Origin: Verrucomicrobium sp.
GTDB taxonomy: Bacteria; Verrucomicrobiota; Verrucomicrobiia; Methylacidiphilales; GAS474
Direction: 5' to 3'
Assembly: GCA_028283855.1 (NCBI GenBank)
Contig: JAPWJX010000009.1
Coordinates: forward strand, 1-64,000
Length of the DNA: 64,000 nt
The translations under genes were made by a program, and so were the position numbers. The notes below the pieces were generated by a model that saw only the letters and a program-made list of their open reading frames with translations, was not told where the DNA came from and did no database searches. Position 1 is the first letter of the stretch. The number at the start of each line of letters is the position of its first letter. Shown here in pieces: positions 1 to 8,691 of the stretch.

Positions 1-1789
1 AAGAGTTTAAGCGGCTATTAAATCTGCTAATGGTCTGCCCCCCCAGCTGGGTGATGAAGGAGCCTCCCTGGGCAATGCGTTGAACCCCCGAATTGGCGGC
101 AGCCCGCATTCCGGAAGCAGTGGCTCCGCCGACCTTTTGGAAAAACGTTTGGAACTCTTTGATGGCTTCTTTGGCCACGAAGCCGTCAGCCCAGGCAAAG
201 GCGAAGGCAGGCCCCAGTGCGCCTAAGGTGATACCGCCGGAGATAAAAGCGGCTAGGATGCCAATGCCGGCTGCCCAAGCCCCCTCCGCCAATAGCGCAT
301 GGGAAGCGGTGATAATGAAGTCCTTGGGTTTCAGGCCGCGGCCGGAGAGGGTGGCCATGAGCTTATCGAAGCCTTGCCCCATTTTATCGTAGGTCTTGGC
401 GAAAATATTTTTAAGGGGAGCAAATCTGAAGATTGCGGGGGGATCCATGTTATCCGCAATGCTGGAGATGGGCAAAAGCTGGAAGCATAGGCCAAGTGCG
501 GAGAAAGGAACGCTGCCGCTGTTGCTCTGATATCCAGGCGTGTATTGAGCGGTGACGACGTTGTTGGTGCCGGTGGTGTATTGAAAGACGTTCGTGGCGC
601 CCCAGAACGCGGCGAACATGCCTTGGCCGGTGCTGTTGGAGACGCCAGTGCCAGAAATATCAAGCCGCTGGCCGACATCGGGATCGCCCAGGGAGTCGAA
701 GTTGGTCGGATAGTCGGTGAGGAAGATGTATTCAAAGGTGCCGGTGGCGAGGCGATAGCCGACGGCCGAGGTGACGTAATAAAAGAAGATGCATAGGGCC
801 GCTCCGGTGAGGAATACGAAGTAGTTGGCCCACATCGACTCGAAGCGCTTGAAGAGTATTAGAGGCAGAACGGCCATGCCCAAAAGCATGACCAGATAAA
901 ACACAATTACCGGTGCGATCAAGCTGCCTAGCCATGCAAAGAGGGCCATGATCATCAGGCCGATGACGGTGGTGAAGGCAAAAAGGCCGATGCCGATCGT
1001 TCCCATGACAATGGAGATGAGAAAGCCGATCACCATGCTGGTGAAAACGAAGTTGCCCCCCCCAAAAGTCGCGTCCGCGACAGGGCTGGCTAGAGCTAGG
1101 ATGCCTAGATACTCAATAAACTGGGAGTACATGCGGAATCCGTCGTCCCAGTTAAACATGTTGTGAATGATCCACGGGAAACTAAATTTAATGCCGCTCC
1201 AAGGCTTGGTGGAGGATTCGCTGGAAGAAGAATTGGGCTCTTTGCCCATGATATAATTGGCCCAATAAACGGGGGGTTCTAAGCTGATCCAGTTGGTTTC
1301 ATCCGCTTTGTAACAGGGGGCTCCGATCTCGGCGGCGATTTTTTCACCTGCCGTCCAAACGCCTGAAACGGCGTCCTTAATCCACGTTTGAGCTAAAGGA
1401 AGCCTTCCACCTTTGATATCCATGGCGATGGTCTGAATATCTCCGCTGCCTGCGGTGCTTATTGGGGTGACGGTGCCGGGACTGCCACTGAATACAAAGA
1501 ACCAAAGCAGGACGCCTTTAATGATAATGTCGAAAAATTGATCGCTAAAAGTTCGGGCACCTTGTCCGAACATGATGGAAAAGCCAGCCATGATAATCCG
1601 CAGGGTCAGGGCGAATCCGGCAAGAAGGCGGGCAATATTGAAAACGTGGCTCCACAGGGCAAAGGGGATGCCTGGTTCCGGGTTGAGATCGCTGGGAGGA
1701 GCGACTAGCCGCATGATATCCGCCACCACATACATGAGCTGCGGCGGATAAACGCCTGTTACATAGGTCGGCAGGGTTTCGGCGGCCAT
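1..1789 (-). CDS. VirB6/TrbL-like T4SS inner-membrane protein (partial, continues past left edge)
   Basis: An open frame runs from ATG at 1789 to base 1 without a stop, about 596 codons, so the C-terminus lies outside the window. The protein is strongly hydrophobic: membrane segments near residues 45-75 and 84-102, a long cluster about 235-300 that includes LISIVMGTIGIGLFAF, one near 310-330, and a Gly/Ala-rich pair about 500-540. This multi-pass layout and the position downstream of VirB8-, VirB9- and VirB10-like genes fit the VirB6/TrbL/TraG-N class, which helps form the inner-membrane channel of type IV secretion systems. No Shine-Dalgarno site is visible; a C8 tract lies just upstream of the start. 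Family assignment rests on topology and context, not on a diagnostic motif. Confidence 0.7.
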   Translation of the reverse strand, partial: MAAETLPTYVTGVYPPQLMYVVADIMRLVAPPSDLNPEPGIPFALWSHVFNIARLLAGFALTLRIIMAGFSIMFGQGARTFSDQFFDIIIKGVLLWFFVFSGSPGTVTPISTAGSGDIQTIAMDIKGGRLPLAQTWIKDAVSGVWTAGEKIAAEIGAPCYKADETNWISLEPPVYWANYIMGKEPNSSSSESSTKPWSGIKFSFPWIIHNMFNWDDGFRMYSQFIEYLGILALASPVADATFGGGNFVFTSMVIGFLISIVMGTIGIGLFAFTTVIGLMIMALFAWLGSLIAPVIVFYLVMLLGMAVLPLILFKRFESMWANYFVFLTGAALCIFFYYVTSAVGYRLATGTFEYIFLTDYPTNFDSLGDPDVGQRLDISGTGVSNSTGQGMFAAFWGATNVFQYTTGTNNVVTAQYTPGYQSNSGSVPFSALGLCFQLLPISSIADNMDPPAIFRFAPLKNIFAKTYDKMGQGFDKLMATLSGRGLKPKDFIITASHALLAEGAWAAGIGILAAFISGGITLGALGPAFAFAWADGFVAKEAIKEFQTFFQKVGGATASGMRAAANSGVQRIAQGGSFITQLGGQTISRFNSRLNS

Positions 1790-1862
1790 AGTGGGGGGGG
1801 TAAGCCTCGCTATTGGAGGGCCACGACCTGGGCTTGTAAAGCTTTAAGGAGGCGCGGCGCTT

Positions 1863-3647
1863 TCAATTAGCGGTAAGAGTCGTGGTTACGGAGGCTGATT
1901 CGGTTTGCAGGCCTCCGTTGAGTGCGCTGTAGAATTGCTGGCGGGCTAAGGTTTGCAGAGTTTTGCCGACGTGGGAGCGCAGTTCCTCCCGTTCCTTGAG
2001 GAGCTTGGCGCGCTCGGCGGCAAGGGCGTTCATGCGATTCTGGTATTGGCTGCTTTCGGCCTGGCGGGCCTGGATCTGCTGGTCGATCTCGAGGCCGATT
2101 TTCTGAACGTCGGGGCCGCCGCTTAGAACTTTGGATTCGGCGGCTCCGATGGATAGGAGGGATTGGTTCAGATCGGACAGGTCATTCTGGAATTGATGGG
2201 TGCCGGCGTCGGCGATCATGCGCCCCGTCGTGCCGCCGATCTGGCCGGTCTGTTCGGCGATGGTGGTGCCCAAGTCTTCGACATCGCCGATCAGGGTCGA
2301 ATTAAAGACCTGAAGGATATTGTTGTGGATGCCGATGAGGCCGGGGCTGGAGTCATCGCCATTGAGCATGCGGGCGACGTGTTTGACGAGGATCTGGGCC
2401 TTTTGGGCTTCCATCCAGTTTTGGCGGATGGCCTCGTTGTTGGCGCGCATGAGGTTGTAGAATTCGGCGGCAAGTTCGCTCGGAAGGGTAACGACGGCGA
2501 CCATGCGAGGGGAGTAGTTGGCGTCGCTTTGCGACATGTTAGCAAAGAGGCTGGGATAGAGAGTATTGATCAATCGCCCGGCGGAATACTGGGCGCTGGT
2601 GATTTGCTGGGAGGTGAGTTGCAGGGGTTGGCCCATCGGGACTTGTCCCATCATCGCGATGGCGGTGGAGGCCATATCCCGGCCGAAGTTGCTGTAAGGA
2701 TTGTCGCTGAGGCCCTGCTCAAACCCCATTAGGTAGGAGCTGACGGCGGCGAATTGATTGTTGCTCAGAATGTTGCTGAGCATGTTGGAGTTCCACTTGC
2801 CGATGTCGGTGGTGGCGTGACCGACCATTGGATGGTAGTTCTCGCAATTGGCGTAGTAATTCATGCTGTTGGCGCCCAGGGCGCTGCCGCCGACGGCGGC
2901 ATACATGTCGTCGTGGGCCCCTTCGTAAGGGCGTACGAACACGCCGTCCCCCACCTGATTCGTGGCCATTTCGGCGGCAGTGGTGGACAGGGAGTTGGAG
3001 ATGATGGCCTGCATGGCCGTGTCGACCGGCATGTTGCCGAAATACATGGCGGGCCCTGAAACGTAGTGGGTGGTGGAGGGCTTTCCCGTATACGGAGCAA
3101 ACTGGGCGGCCTGGGTTTTCGTCAAAGGAATGAGGATGACGGGGGGCTGGTCATCCATGCCCAGGGGGACGCCGCGGGCTCCAATTAGATTGTCCATGAA
3201 TTGGAGGTTGCCGCCGGAGAAGCCGCCGTTGCCGTTGTTGTCGGTGGGATCGTAGCGGAGGGTGGTGGCTTCGGCCACGTAGGCGCTGCCGTCGGGCCGA
3301 TTTTGGAGGATGAGGCCCTGGCTTTGAAGCGCGACGTATTTGCCGATCAGGAAGGGGAGGGTCTTGCTGTTCAGGCCGGTGATGGTCTTGGTAAAGCCGG
3401 AAGAGGCTCCCTTGGCGGCATCGTAGATCCGCTGGGTTTCCGTGATCACGTTCATCGCGTTGATGAGCAGCTCCGTGGCTTGCGCTGCGGAACTGACGGT
3501 GGAGCGTGCGGTGTCCTGGGTCTGAATGGTGGCCATGGCTCCCACTGCAACTTCCGTTGGAACGTCGTAGACGAAGGGGCTGCCGAACTGGGCCCAGGCG
3601 GAGGAAGCGCTGGTTGCCAGGGTGAGAAGCAGGAGGATATTTTTCAT
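1863..3647 (-). CDS. Large secreted protein of the T4SS cluster (VirB5/TrbJ position), function unknown
   Basis: About 594 residues from ATG 3647, chosen because it gives a clean signal peptide (MKNILLLLTLATSASSAWAQ); an in-frame GTG at 3668 adds seven residues before it. The mature part begins with helical stretches rich in Ala, Thr and Gln (about 30-90). The C-terminal third (about 470-570) is Gln/Glu/Arg-rich and likely coiled coil, including AAERAKLLKEREELRSHVGK. No enzyme motif is recognised. Its place between the lipoprotein and the VirB6-like gene matches where VirB5/TrbJ-type minor pilins or adhesins often sit, but it is far larger than a typical VirB5 of roughly 220 residues. It is probably periplasmic or surface-exposed. 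The VirB5/TrbJ link is inference from position and the secreted, helical character. Confidence 0.6.
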   Translation of the reverse strand: MKNILLLLTLATSASSAWAQFGSPFVYDVPTEVAVGAMATIQTQDTARSTVSSAAQATELLINAMNVITETQRIYDAAKGASSGFTKTITGLNSKTLPFLIGKYVALQSQGLILQNRPDGSAYVAEATTLRYDPTDNNGNGGFSGGNLQFMDNLIGARGVPLGMDDQPPVILIPLTKTQAAQFAPYTGKPSTTHYVSGPAMYFGNMPVDTAMQAIISNSLSTTAAEMATNQVGDGVFVRPYEGAHDDMYAAVGGSALGANSMNYYANCENYHPMVGHATTDIGKWNSNMLSNILSNNQFAAVSSYLMGFEQGLSDNPYSNFGRDMASTAIAMMGQVPMGQPLQLTSQQITSAQYSAGRLINTLYPSLFANMSQSDANYSPRMVAVVTLPSELAAEFYNLMRANNEAIRQNWMEAQKAQILVKHVARMLNGDDSSPGLIGIHNNILQVFNSTLIGDVEDLGTTIAEQTGQIGGTTGRMIADAGTHQFQNDLSDLNQSLLSIGAAESKVLSGGPDVQKIGLEIDQQIQARQAESSQYQNRMNALAAERAKLLKEREELRSHVGKTLQTLARQQFYSALNGGLQTESASVTTTLTAN

Positions 3648-3731
3648 GGCATGATGGGATTTATTCACTGCTGACTACTTTAAGCAGCTTTCAGGCCAAG
3701 GTGGGGGCGCTTGCTTTAGCCCCTTAATGAA

Positions 3732-4706
3732 TTAGGGGCCGACAGAGACCCCTGATTCGGCAGAAGGGGTTGCGGGGGAAGGAGAAAGGAGAACTTCGCG
3801 GCGCTGATTGGTGAATTGGGCGTCCTGGGAAACGCCCCGATAGGTGATGGTGACGCGGTCGTTGGCGCCGTAATCGACGAAGAGGGGGTCTTTGGAGCCG
3901 GGGACGGTGTAGGTTTCCTGGGTGCCGGGGGGGCGGGGCTGGATGACGATGGTGGAGGCGCGGCCTGCCGAGGCGATGGAGATCGATTTGGTGCTGTCCA
4001 CGCGGGGGATGGAGGAGGAGCCTAGGTCGCCGCCGCGATTGACCTCGACCATGTTGTTGGCGCTGTAGTTGGAGGGATTGGGGGTGTTGCCGTTCTGGGC
4101 GGGGAGGCCTTCGACCTCGACCATCGGTTTTTGGCCGATGGGGCTTTGGTTTTTGCCGGCCTGGGTGTCGCTGGCGCGCTGGGTGGCGGCGGCCATGAGG
4201 AATTCGTCGCTGTCGAAGTGTTCTTTGAGCTTTGGCTGGTCGGCTTCCAGTTTTTTGATTCGTTCGGCGAGGTTGGAGATGTTGATCTCTGCCTGGCCGC
4301 CGCCGGTGGGGCCGGGGCCTTGGCCGGGAGCGTTGGATTGAAATTGGTTGGGCTCCCGCGGGATGGGGGTGATGGGGGCGCTGTCGCCCGCGTAGATATA
4401 GGGTTTGCCGGCCATCTCGGCCTCTTCAAGGGTGGCCCAGCGGCCTTCCTCGACGACGGTGGCGGTGTAGTGGCCGCCGATCCACTCGCCGGCGTCGTTG
4501 GTGCGGGCGGGGTTCCAGCCGTAGTTGATGGTGGGCAGGATGTAGACGGGGCGGGACTTGCCGGCGGCGTCGACCGGCTTGGTGTAGTCGTAGGACTGGG
4601 AGAGGACGGCGGGCTCGACGCGCATGGGCTTGGGCGAGGAGCATCCCGCGAGAACGGCGGCGCAGAGGAGAGCCAAGGCCAGGTTGCGCGGGAGGGTGCC
4701 GGTCAT
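3732..4706 (-). CDS. T4SS-cluster outer-membrane lipoprotein (VirB7/TraV-like position)
   Basis: A 324-residue protein with a lipoprotein signal peptide: basic start, hydrophobic core and lipobox LAGC, so the mature protein should begin at a lipidated cysteine near residue 22. The first third contains aromatic-rich sequence (INYGWNPARTNDAGEWIGGH). It is followed by a Pro/Gly linker, a short predicted coiled coil (about 140-165) and an Asn/Ser-rich region. The C-terminal 60 residues (PRPPGTQETYTVPGSKDPLF onward) look beta-rich. In VirB and F-type systems a lipoprotein stabilises the VirB9 ring in the outer membrane. This one is much longer than classical VirB7 and nearer to TraV-like proteins in architecture. 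It lies 31 bases after the VirB10-like gene in the same operon. Confidence 0.62.
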   Translation of the reverse strand: MTGTLPRNLALALLCAAVLAGCSSPKPMRVEPAVLSQSYDYTKPVDAAGKSRPVYILPTINYGWNPARTNDAGEWIGGHYTATVVEEGRWATLEEAEMAGKPYIYAGDSAPITPIPREPNQFQSNAPGQGPGPTGGGQAEINISNLAERIKKLEADQPKLKEHFDSDEFLMAAATQRASDTQAGKNQSPIGQKPMVEVEGLPAQNGNTPNPSNYSANNMVEVNRGGDLGSSSIPRVDSTKSISIASAGRASTIVIQPRPPGTQETYTVPGSKDPLFVDYGANDRVTITYRGVSQDAQFTNQRREVLLSPSPATPSAESGVSVGP

Positions 4707-4737
4707 CGGGGGGACGTTTGGGCGATAGAATTAGCGT

Positions 4738-6096
4738 TTATTTTCCGTAATCGGCAAGAGAAACATCAATATAACTTTTCAGGTAGACCTGCCCACGGGT
4801 TCCGGCTGGGACGAAGATGTAGGGCGCGTTGTCTTCCGCGTCTTGTTCCAGGAGGTTGGAGAGGCGGTCGAGGGCCTTGTTGGCGCCGTAGCCGAGGGCT
4901 TGCTGGCCGATGTTGCTGGGATTGATGTTGGTGACGCTTCCGTAGAGGGAGCTTTGGCTGATGCTGACCTGGTTTTGTAGCGCCTGGGCGGCGCCGGAGA
5001 GGAGGTCGGTTAGAATCGGGCCAACGGCTTGGAGGAAGATGTTGCCGACTTTGTAGCCTTTCAAGCCCAGGGTTCCGTCGGTGTTTAGGGCGATGCCGTT
5101 GATGGGAAGGGTTTTTCCGTCTTTGAAGAGGACTTTCTTCCAATTGACCAGGAGGCGGTCCCGGTTGTGGCCGGCGGAAGCGGAGCCTAGGATATGTTCG
5201 CCGATGTCGAGGATTTTGCGGCCGTTCCAATAGAAAGGGGTCCAAACGGCGGCCACGACGTCGAGTTCCATTTGGTTGGAGGCGACATTGTTGACGGTGC
5301 AGATGTCGATCGGCTCGCCCTCGGGGGCGAAGGTTTGCAGGTTGATGTTGGCGCTGGAGCTGCTGCCGCCGCCGCTACCGCCGCCGCTGTCGGTAAAGGC
5401 GTTGTCGCCGGTGGTGCCGCTCAAGTTGCGGAAGAGATAGCGCCCGGTGGCGTAAGCGGTGGGGCGAGGAGCGGCGGGGCGCTGGCGCTGCTGTTGGGGG
5501 CGGGAGGTGTCGGGAATGGCGGGGGCGGTGGGGTTGAGGATTTCCTGGGGAATGGCGGGAGTTGCGGCGGCTGTGGTGGAGGGGGCGGGGGCGATTTCTA
5601 TGGATTGCCGGGCTTGAGTGGAGCGGGGGGTATTGATGGAGATGGGGGCGCTGGGGGCGGAGGCTTGGTTGGTGGCGGGCGCGGGGGCGAAGCGGGAGTT
5701 GGTGGGGACGATGCCGACTTCTGCGGGGCGGGTGGTGGCCGGGGTGTTGGTGTTGGGGATGTTGGGGTTGACGGGAACGTCGTTCCCTACGCTCAAGGCG
5801 TCGCCAACGGTGGAGTTGGTGTTTTCCGTGACGGTGTTGCTGACTTTGTTGGTGGAGAGGTTGTTGGTGCCATCCGTTTCGACCATGACCGGCGGCGGAG
5901 CGGCCAGCGGAGGGGCCCGCCGAGGTTGGGAGGGGGAGATGTTCCGTGCGGTGCCCGCCTGTTTCCGGGATTCTTCATGCCGGACGTTTTTGTAGGGATC
6001 GGTCTTTCGCAGGTAGTCGAGGCCGAAGTAGGTGCCTGCGGCCAGTGCCAGAACGCCGGAGATGATGCCGATGATGGCGAGGGCGCCGAGTTTCAC
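4738..6096 (-). CDS. VirB10/TrbI/TraB-like T4SS core-complex protein
   Basis: 452 residues from GTG 6096, overlapping the VirB9-like stop by one base (TAGTG). It has a single N-terminal membrane anchor (about 5-27) and then a long low-complexity periplasmic linker rich in Pro, Asn, Thr and Ala with a GSGGGSSSS stretch. The C-terminal domain (about 255-452) carries VirB10-type features: ILDIGEHILGSASAGHNRDR, then VNWKKVLFKDGKTLPI, and near the end APYIFVPAGTRGQVYL. VirB10 family proteins span both membranes and connect inner-membrane ATPases to the outer-membrane VirB9/VirB7 ring. Length is normal for TrbI/TraB-type members. The family match is by my reading of the C-terminal domain plus gene order. 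Confidence 0.8.
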   Translation of the reverse strand: MKLGALAIIGIISGVLALAAGTYFGLDYLRKTDPYKNVRHEESRKQAGTARNISPSQPRRAPPLAAPPPVMVETDGTNNLSTNKVSNTVTENTNSTVGDALSVGNDVPVNPNIPNTNTPATTRPAEVGIVPTNSRFAPAPATNQASAPSAPISINTPRSTQARQSIEIAPAPSTTAAATPAIPQEILNPTAPAIPDTSRPQQQRQRPAAPRPTAYATGRYLFRNLSGTTGDNAFTDSGGGSGGGSSSSANINLQTFAPEGEPIDICTVNNVASNQMELDVVAAVWTPFYWNGRKILDIGEHILGSASAGHNRDRLLVNWKKVLFKDGKTLPINGIALNTDGTLGLKGYKVGNIFLQAVGPILTDLLSGAAQALQNQVSISQSSLYGSVTNINPSNIGQQALGYGANKALDRLSNLLEQDAEDNAPYIFVPAGTRGQVYLKSYIDVSLADYGK

Positions 6097-7091
6097 TATT
6101 TCCAGACTATTTCCAGCGGTTGCCGGACGTCGAAGGTGGGGTTGAAGAGGATGACCAGGCCGGTGGTGGTGCCTCCGGGGTCGAGCTGGACGTCGTGGAA
6201 GGAGACGTAATCGGGAATGAAGAGGGAGTTGCCGATGGCGAGGCGGACGCGCGATTCGTCGAAGCGGACGCGGTTCCGGGAGATGTTCTTGTAGGCGAAG
6301 GTGAAGGCGGCCGCTCCGTGGATGCGGTAGAGGTAGTAGATGGTGAATCCGGTGGCGGGATTTTCCCGGAAGACGTCGTCCCGGCGGATGTTGCGGCTGT
6401 CGAGGGAGCCTTCCTGTTTGAGGGCGTCGTAGTTGGCGATGATGTGGATGAAGTCCCGCAGGTCGCGCCGGGACATGTTGGGTTGGTAGCCTTGAGGGGT
6501 GCCGTCCATGATGAAGGGTTGGACGGTGATCGAGCTGTCCCCCTTGGCGTAGGTGTCGGTGGCAAAGATGTGGTAGGGGCGCATTCGGCTGCCGCTAAAG
6601 AAGACTTGAAGCGGCGTGTCGCCGTTGGGAAGGAGGGCGTTGAGAAGGAGGATTTTCCCGTGCTTCTGTACGCTGACGAGCTTTTTGTCGCCGATGGCGA
6701 TATCGGCGATGGGCTCGCTATAGCGGATGGTGACGGGATAGCCGGGGGCGACGTGGATGATTTCGACTTCCCCATCCGGCTGGCTGATGGTGCGGATTTT
6801 TTCCTGCAGGAAGGTGCGTTCCTCCTCTTCGGTCATGCGGTCGGCGGGTTTGCCGTTGATCATGACTGGGGGAGGGGGGACGATTTCTACGGTGTTGCTC
6901 TTGCTGGTCGCGGAGGAGCTTTGGGTGAGCTGGGCGTTGCCGGTGGAGGGGTCCGCGTCGTCTGAGTGTCCGGGCAGCTGCCGGCCGCCGGTGGGGGGCA
7001 GGTATGTCTGGTTCTGCGCGGGCAGGAGCAGGGGAAATAGAAGGAGAGCGGCGCTGGCGGCGAGCGCCTTTCTTCCGAAAGGCCGCTTCAT
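6096..7091 (-). CDS. VirB9/TrbG-like T4SS outer-membrane ring protein
   Basis: 331 residues from ATG 7091, which overlaps the stop of the VirB8-like gene (ATGA) and gives a signal peptide (AASAALLLFPLLLPAQ). After a Ser/Thr/Pro-rich linker comes VEIIHVAPGYPVTIRYSEPI, followed by DIAIGDKKLVSVQKHGKILL. This is the pattern of beta-strands expected for the N-terminal VirB9/TrbG/DotH-type domain. The C-terminal part (about 220-331) is beta-rich and ends in LVILFNPTFDVRQPLEIVWK. VirB9 proteins form the outer part of the T4SS core together with VirB10 and a lipoprotein, all encoded next to this gene. An upstream in-frame extension to 7661 exists but runs through virB8 in another frame and is rejected. 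Confidence 0.78.
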   Translation of the reverse strand: MKRPFGRKALAASAALLLFPLLLPAQNQTYLPPTGGRQLPGHSDDADPSTGNAQLTQSSSATSKSNTVEIVPPPPVMINGKPADRMTEEEERTFLQEKIRTISQPDGEVEIIHVAPGYPVTIRYSEPIADIAIGDKKLVSVQKHGKILLLNALLPNGDTPLQVFFSGSRMRPYHIFATDTYAKGDSSITVQPFIMDGTPQGYQPNMSRRDLRDFIHIIANYDALKQEGSLDSRNIRRDDVFRENPATGFTIYYLYRIHGAAAFTFAYKNISRNRVRFDESRVRLAIGNSLFIPDYVSFHDVQLDPGGTTTGLVILFNPTFDVRQPLEIVWK

Positions 7092-7897
7092 TGCGAGGAG
7101 GAACTTTCCCCGCCGGTGCTGTTGTTCTGCGCGTCGATCGCCTCGCCGGCCGACTGGGTGGAGGGCGTCATCTTGGGCGCCTTCAGGTCGGCGCGGAGCG
7201 GCACGGAGCTGCGCCAGATGTCGTCCGCTTGGTCTTCCTTGAGCGTGACAAGGCCGACGAGGCGCAGACCCCACGGATTTTCCGGGGTGGGAAGGGCCTG
7301 TTGAAGGTAGACGATCTGAGTGACGACGGGGCTGTCCATGCGGAAGGGCTGGGCGGCGCCGGGATCGTACTCGTAGAGGACGCGCTCGCCTCGGACGGCC
7401 AGGGTGATGTATTGGGGCAGCTTGGGGTCGTGGTAGCGGCGGATTTCCCGCAGCTCGTAGATGCGGTGCTGGTTGGCGGTGACGATGAGGTCTTTGTCCG
7501 TGCTGTTGGCAAAGGCGCGCAGCACGCGCCGGTCGACCAAACCGCGGAGGGAGGCTAGGTCGTAGTTGCCCGGGCTGACGGTGTAGAGGTATTTGAGGGT
7601 GGAGTTGAGGTAGGAGCGGATCATTTCCGGCCGCAGCTTGAAGGCCTCTGTGGTGCGCCACATGACGTAGCCGTCGTTCTGGTCCAGGACGACGGGGGGG
7701 CGGTTGTAGATGGAAACCAGGACGAAGGATTCCACGATGGCCGCCACCGCCAGGAGGGCGGTGATCCAGGATAGGCGCTTGAAGGCCAGCGACATGTCCA
7801 TGCCGTGCTCCCAGACCACGCGGCGGTGTTGGGGGTAGGGGATGGTGTCGTGGACCTCCGCCTTGGGAGTAGGGGGCATGTTAACGTTTACAGCCAT
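7088..7897 (-). CDS. VirB8-like T4SS inner-membrane protein
   Basis: 269 residues. A short cytoplasmic N-terminus with basic and Pro residues precedes one membrane segment at about 40-62 (ITALLAVAAIVESFVLVSIY). The periplasmic domain is about 200 residues and ends in a Ser-rich tail. The layout matches VirB8/TrbF/TraE-type proteins, which nucleate assembly of the inner-membrane T4SS complex. The stop overlaps the start of the VirB9-like gene by four bases, showing translational coupling. There is no obvious Shine-Dalgarno site upstream of ATG 7897. The VirB8-VirB9-VirB10 order is the classical core order, which strengthens each of the three calls. Confidence 0.75.
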   Translation of the reverse strand: MAVNVNMPPTPKAEVHDTIPYPQHRRVVWEHGMDMSLAFKRLSWITALLAVAAIVESFVLVSIYNRPPVVLDQNDGYVMWRTTEAFKLRPEMIRSYLNSTLKYLYTVSPGNYDLASLRGLVDRRVLRAFANSTDKDLIVTANQHRIYELREIRRYHDPKLPQYITLAVRGERVLYEYDPGAAQPFRMDSPVVTQIVYLQQALPTPENPWGLRLVGLVTLKEDQADDIWRSSVPLRADLKAPKMTPSTQSAGEAIDAQNNSTGGESSSSQ

Positions 7898-7968
7898 GCG
7901 GGGGGACCGATCGGATTCGGTTCAAACTGGCGCGCGGTCTTCCAACAATCAAGCCGCACCTGTTGGCC

Positions 7969-8622
7969 TTAGGAAAAAATCTGTTCCGCCGGCGCGTAGG
8001 CGATGCGGCGATAGCCCGCGGCCGGGCTGGAGAGCCATTGCCATTCTTCCAGCAGCGCGCCGAGGGGTTGGAGCTGCGCGAGCAGATCGGCCGCGTCGCA
8101 GAAGGGATAGCTGCCTTGTTGCTGGGTGAACCACGGGAGGAGGTCGCGCTGGAGGAAGTCGTAGGCTTGATGGAGGGCCCACGCCTCATAGGGGGCGAGG
8201 TAGAGGACTTCCTCCTTCCGGTCGGCGGGAGTTCCCTCCCCGAAGAAGGTGGCTTGGGAGAGGTTCCGCAGGGTGTCTTGGATGAAGTTGATCCCCACGA
8301 GGGCCTGGGCCCAGCACTTTTCGAAGGAAGGGGCGGTGTTGAGGGCCAGCAGCTCTTCGCCCACCCGGCGGCAGCTTTCGGCCAGGCCGCCCAGGGAGGC
8401 GGCGGTGAAGTAGTGCCGGAGGAAGAGGGCCAAAGGGGCGCGCTGGACGGCAGTCAGGGAGACGGCGCGGCGGGTGACTTCCTCTTCCTGGGTGTAAGTC
8501 CAGGTGTAAACGCCTTGGCGGCACCAAGGAGCGGAGGTGAACGTCAGTGCGACCTTGGTCAGGGAGTGATCGACGATCATATATAATACGGGGAAGGGCT
8601 CCCCTTCTAGCAGCCCGGGCAT
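7969..8622 (-). CDS. Hypothetical protein leading the T4SS operon
   Basis: 217 residues from ATG 8622, preceded by AAGGGG at a good ribosome-binding distance; ATG 8580 (MIVDHSLTKV) is an alternative start. No signal peptide, membrane segment or known motif is visible. The second half is rich in Leu, Trp, Phe and Gln and probably helical (EAWALHQAYDFLQRDLLPWF). The gene is transcribed toward the VirB8-like gene with a 71-base gap, so it is likely the first gene of the T4SS operon. It is divergent from the 8692 gene, with only 69 A/T-rich bases between them. The frame stays open upstream to about 9102, but that part is antisense to the 8692 gene and is not counted. No function is proposed. Confidence 0.5.
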   Translation of the reverse strand: MPGLLEGEPFPVLYMIVDHSLTKVALTFTSAPWCRQGVYTWTYTQEEEVTRRAVSLTAVQRAPLALFLRHYFTAASLGGLAESCRRVGEELLALNTAPSFEKCWAQALVGINFIQDTLRNLSQATFFGEGTPADRKEEVLYLAPYEAWALHQAYDFLQRDLLPWFTQQQGSYPFCDAADLLAQLQPLGALLEEWQWLSSPAAGYRRIAYAPAEQIFS

Positions 8623-8670
8623 TAAAAACAGCCCCTTATTTTTAAAAAATAATAGGGCAGGGTCTGAAAG

Positions 8671-8683
8671 AATAGCCGAATTA
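8671..8683 (+). promoter_or_regulatory. Copy 1 of a 13-base island motif (AATAGCCGAATTA)
   Basis: The sequence AATAGCCGAATTA lies eight bases before ATG 8692. An identical copy occurs on the minus strand at 16281-16293 and a 12/13 match at 13540-13552. All three are intergenic and point toward a short unknown gene. The core GCCGAATTA resembles the known sigma-28/FliA -10 box GCCGATAA but is not the same, and no TAAA box is seen at the usual spacing. A regulator-binding site is equally possible. Confidence 0.4.
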
Positions 8684-8691
8684 ACTATTAT

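Noticed and set aside
5341-5800. G-rich and GTG/GGC repeats in the VirB10-like gene, considered as DNA repeats
   Set aside because: They encode the Pro/Asn/Ala/Ser-rich periplasmic linker typical of VirB10-type proteins. No regular unit is repeated at DNA level.
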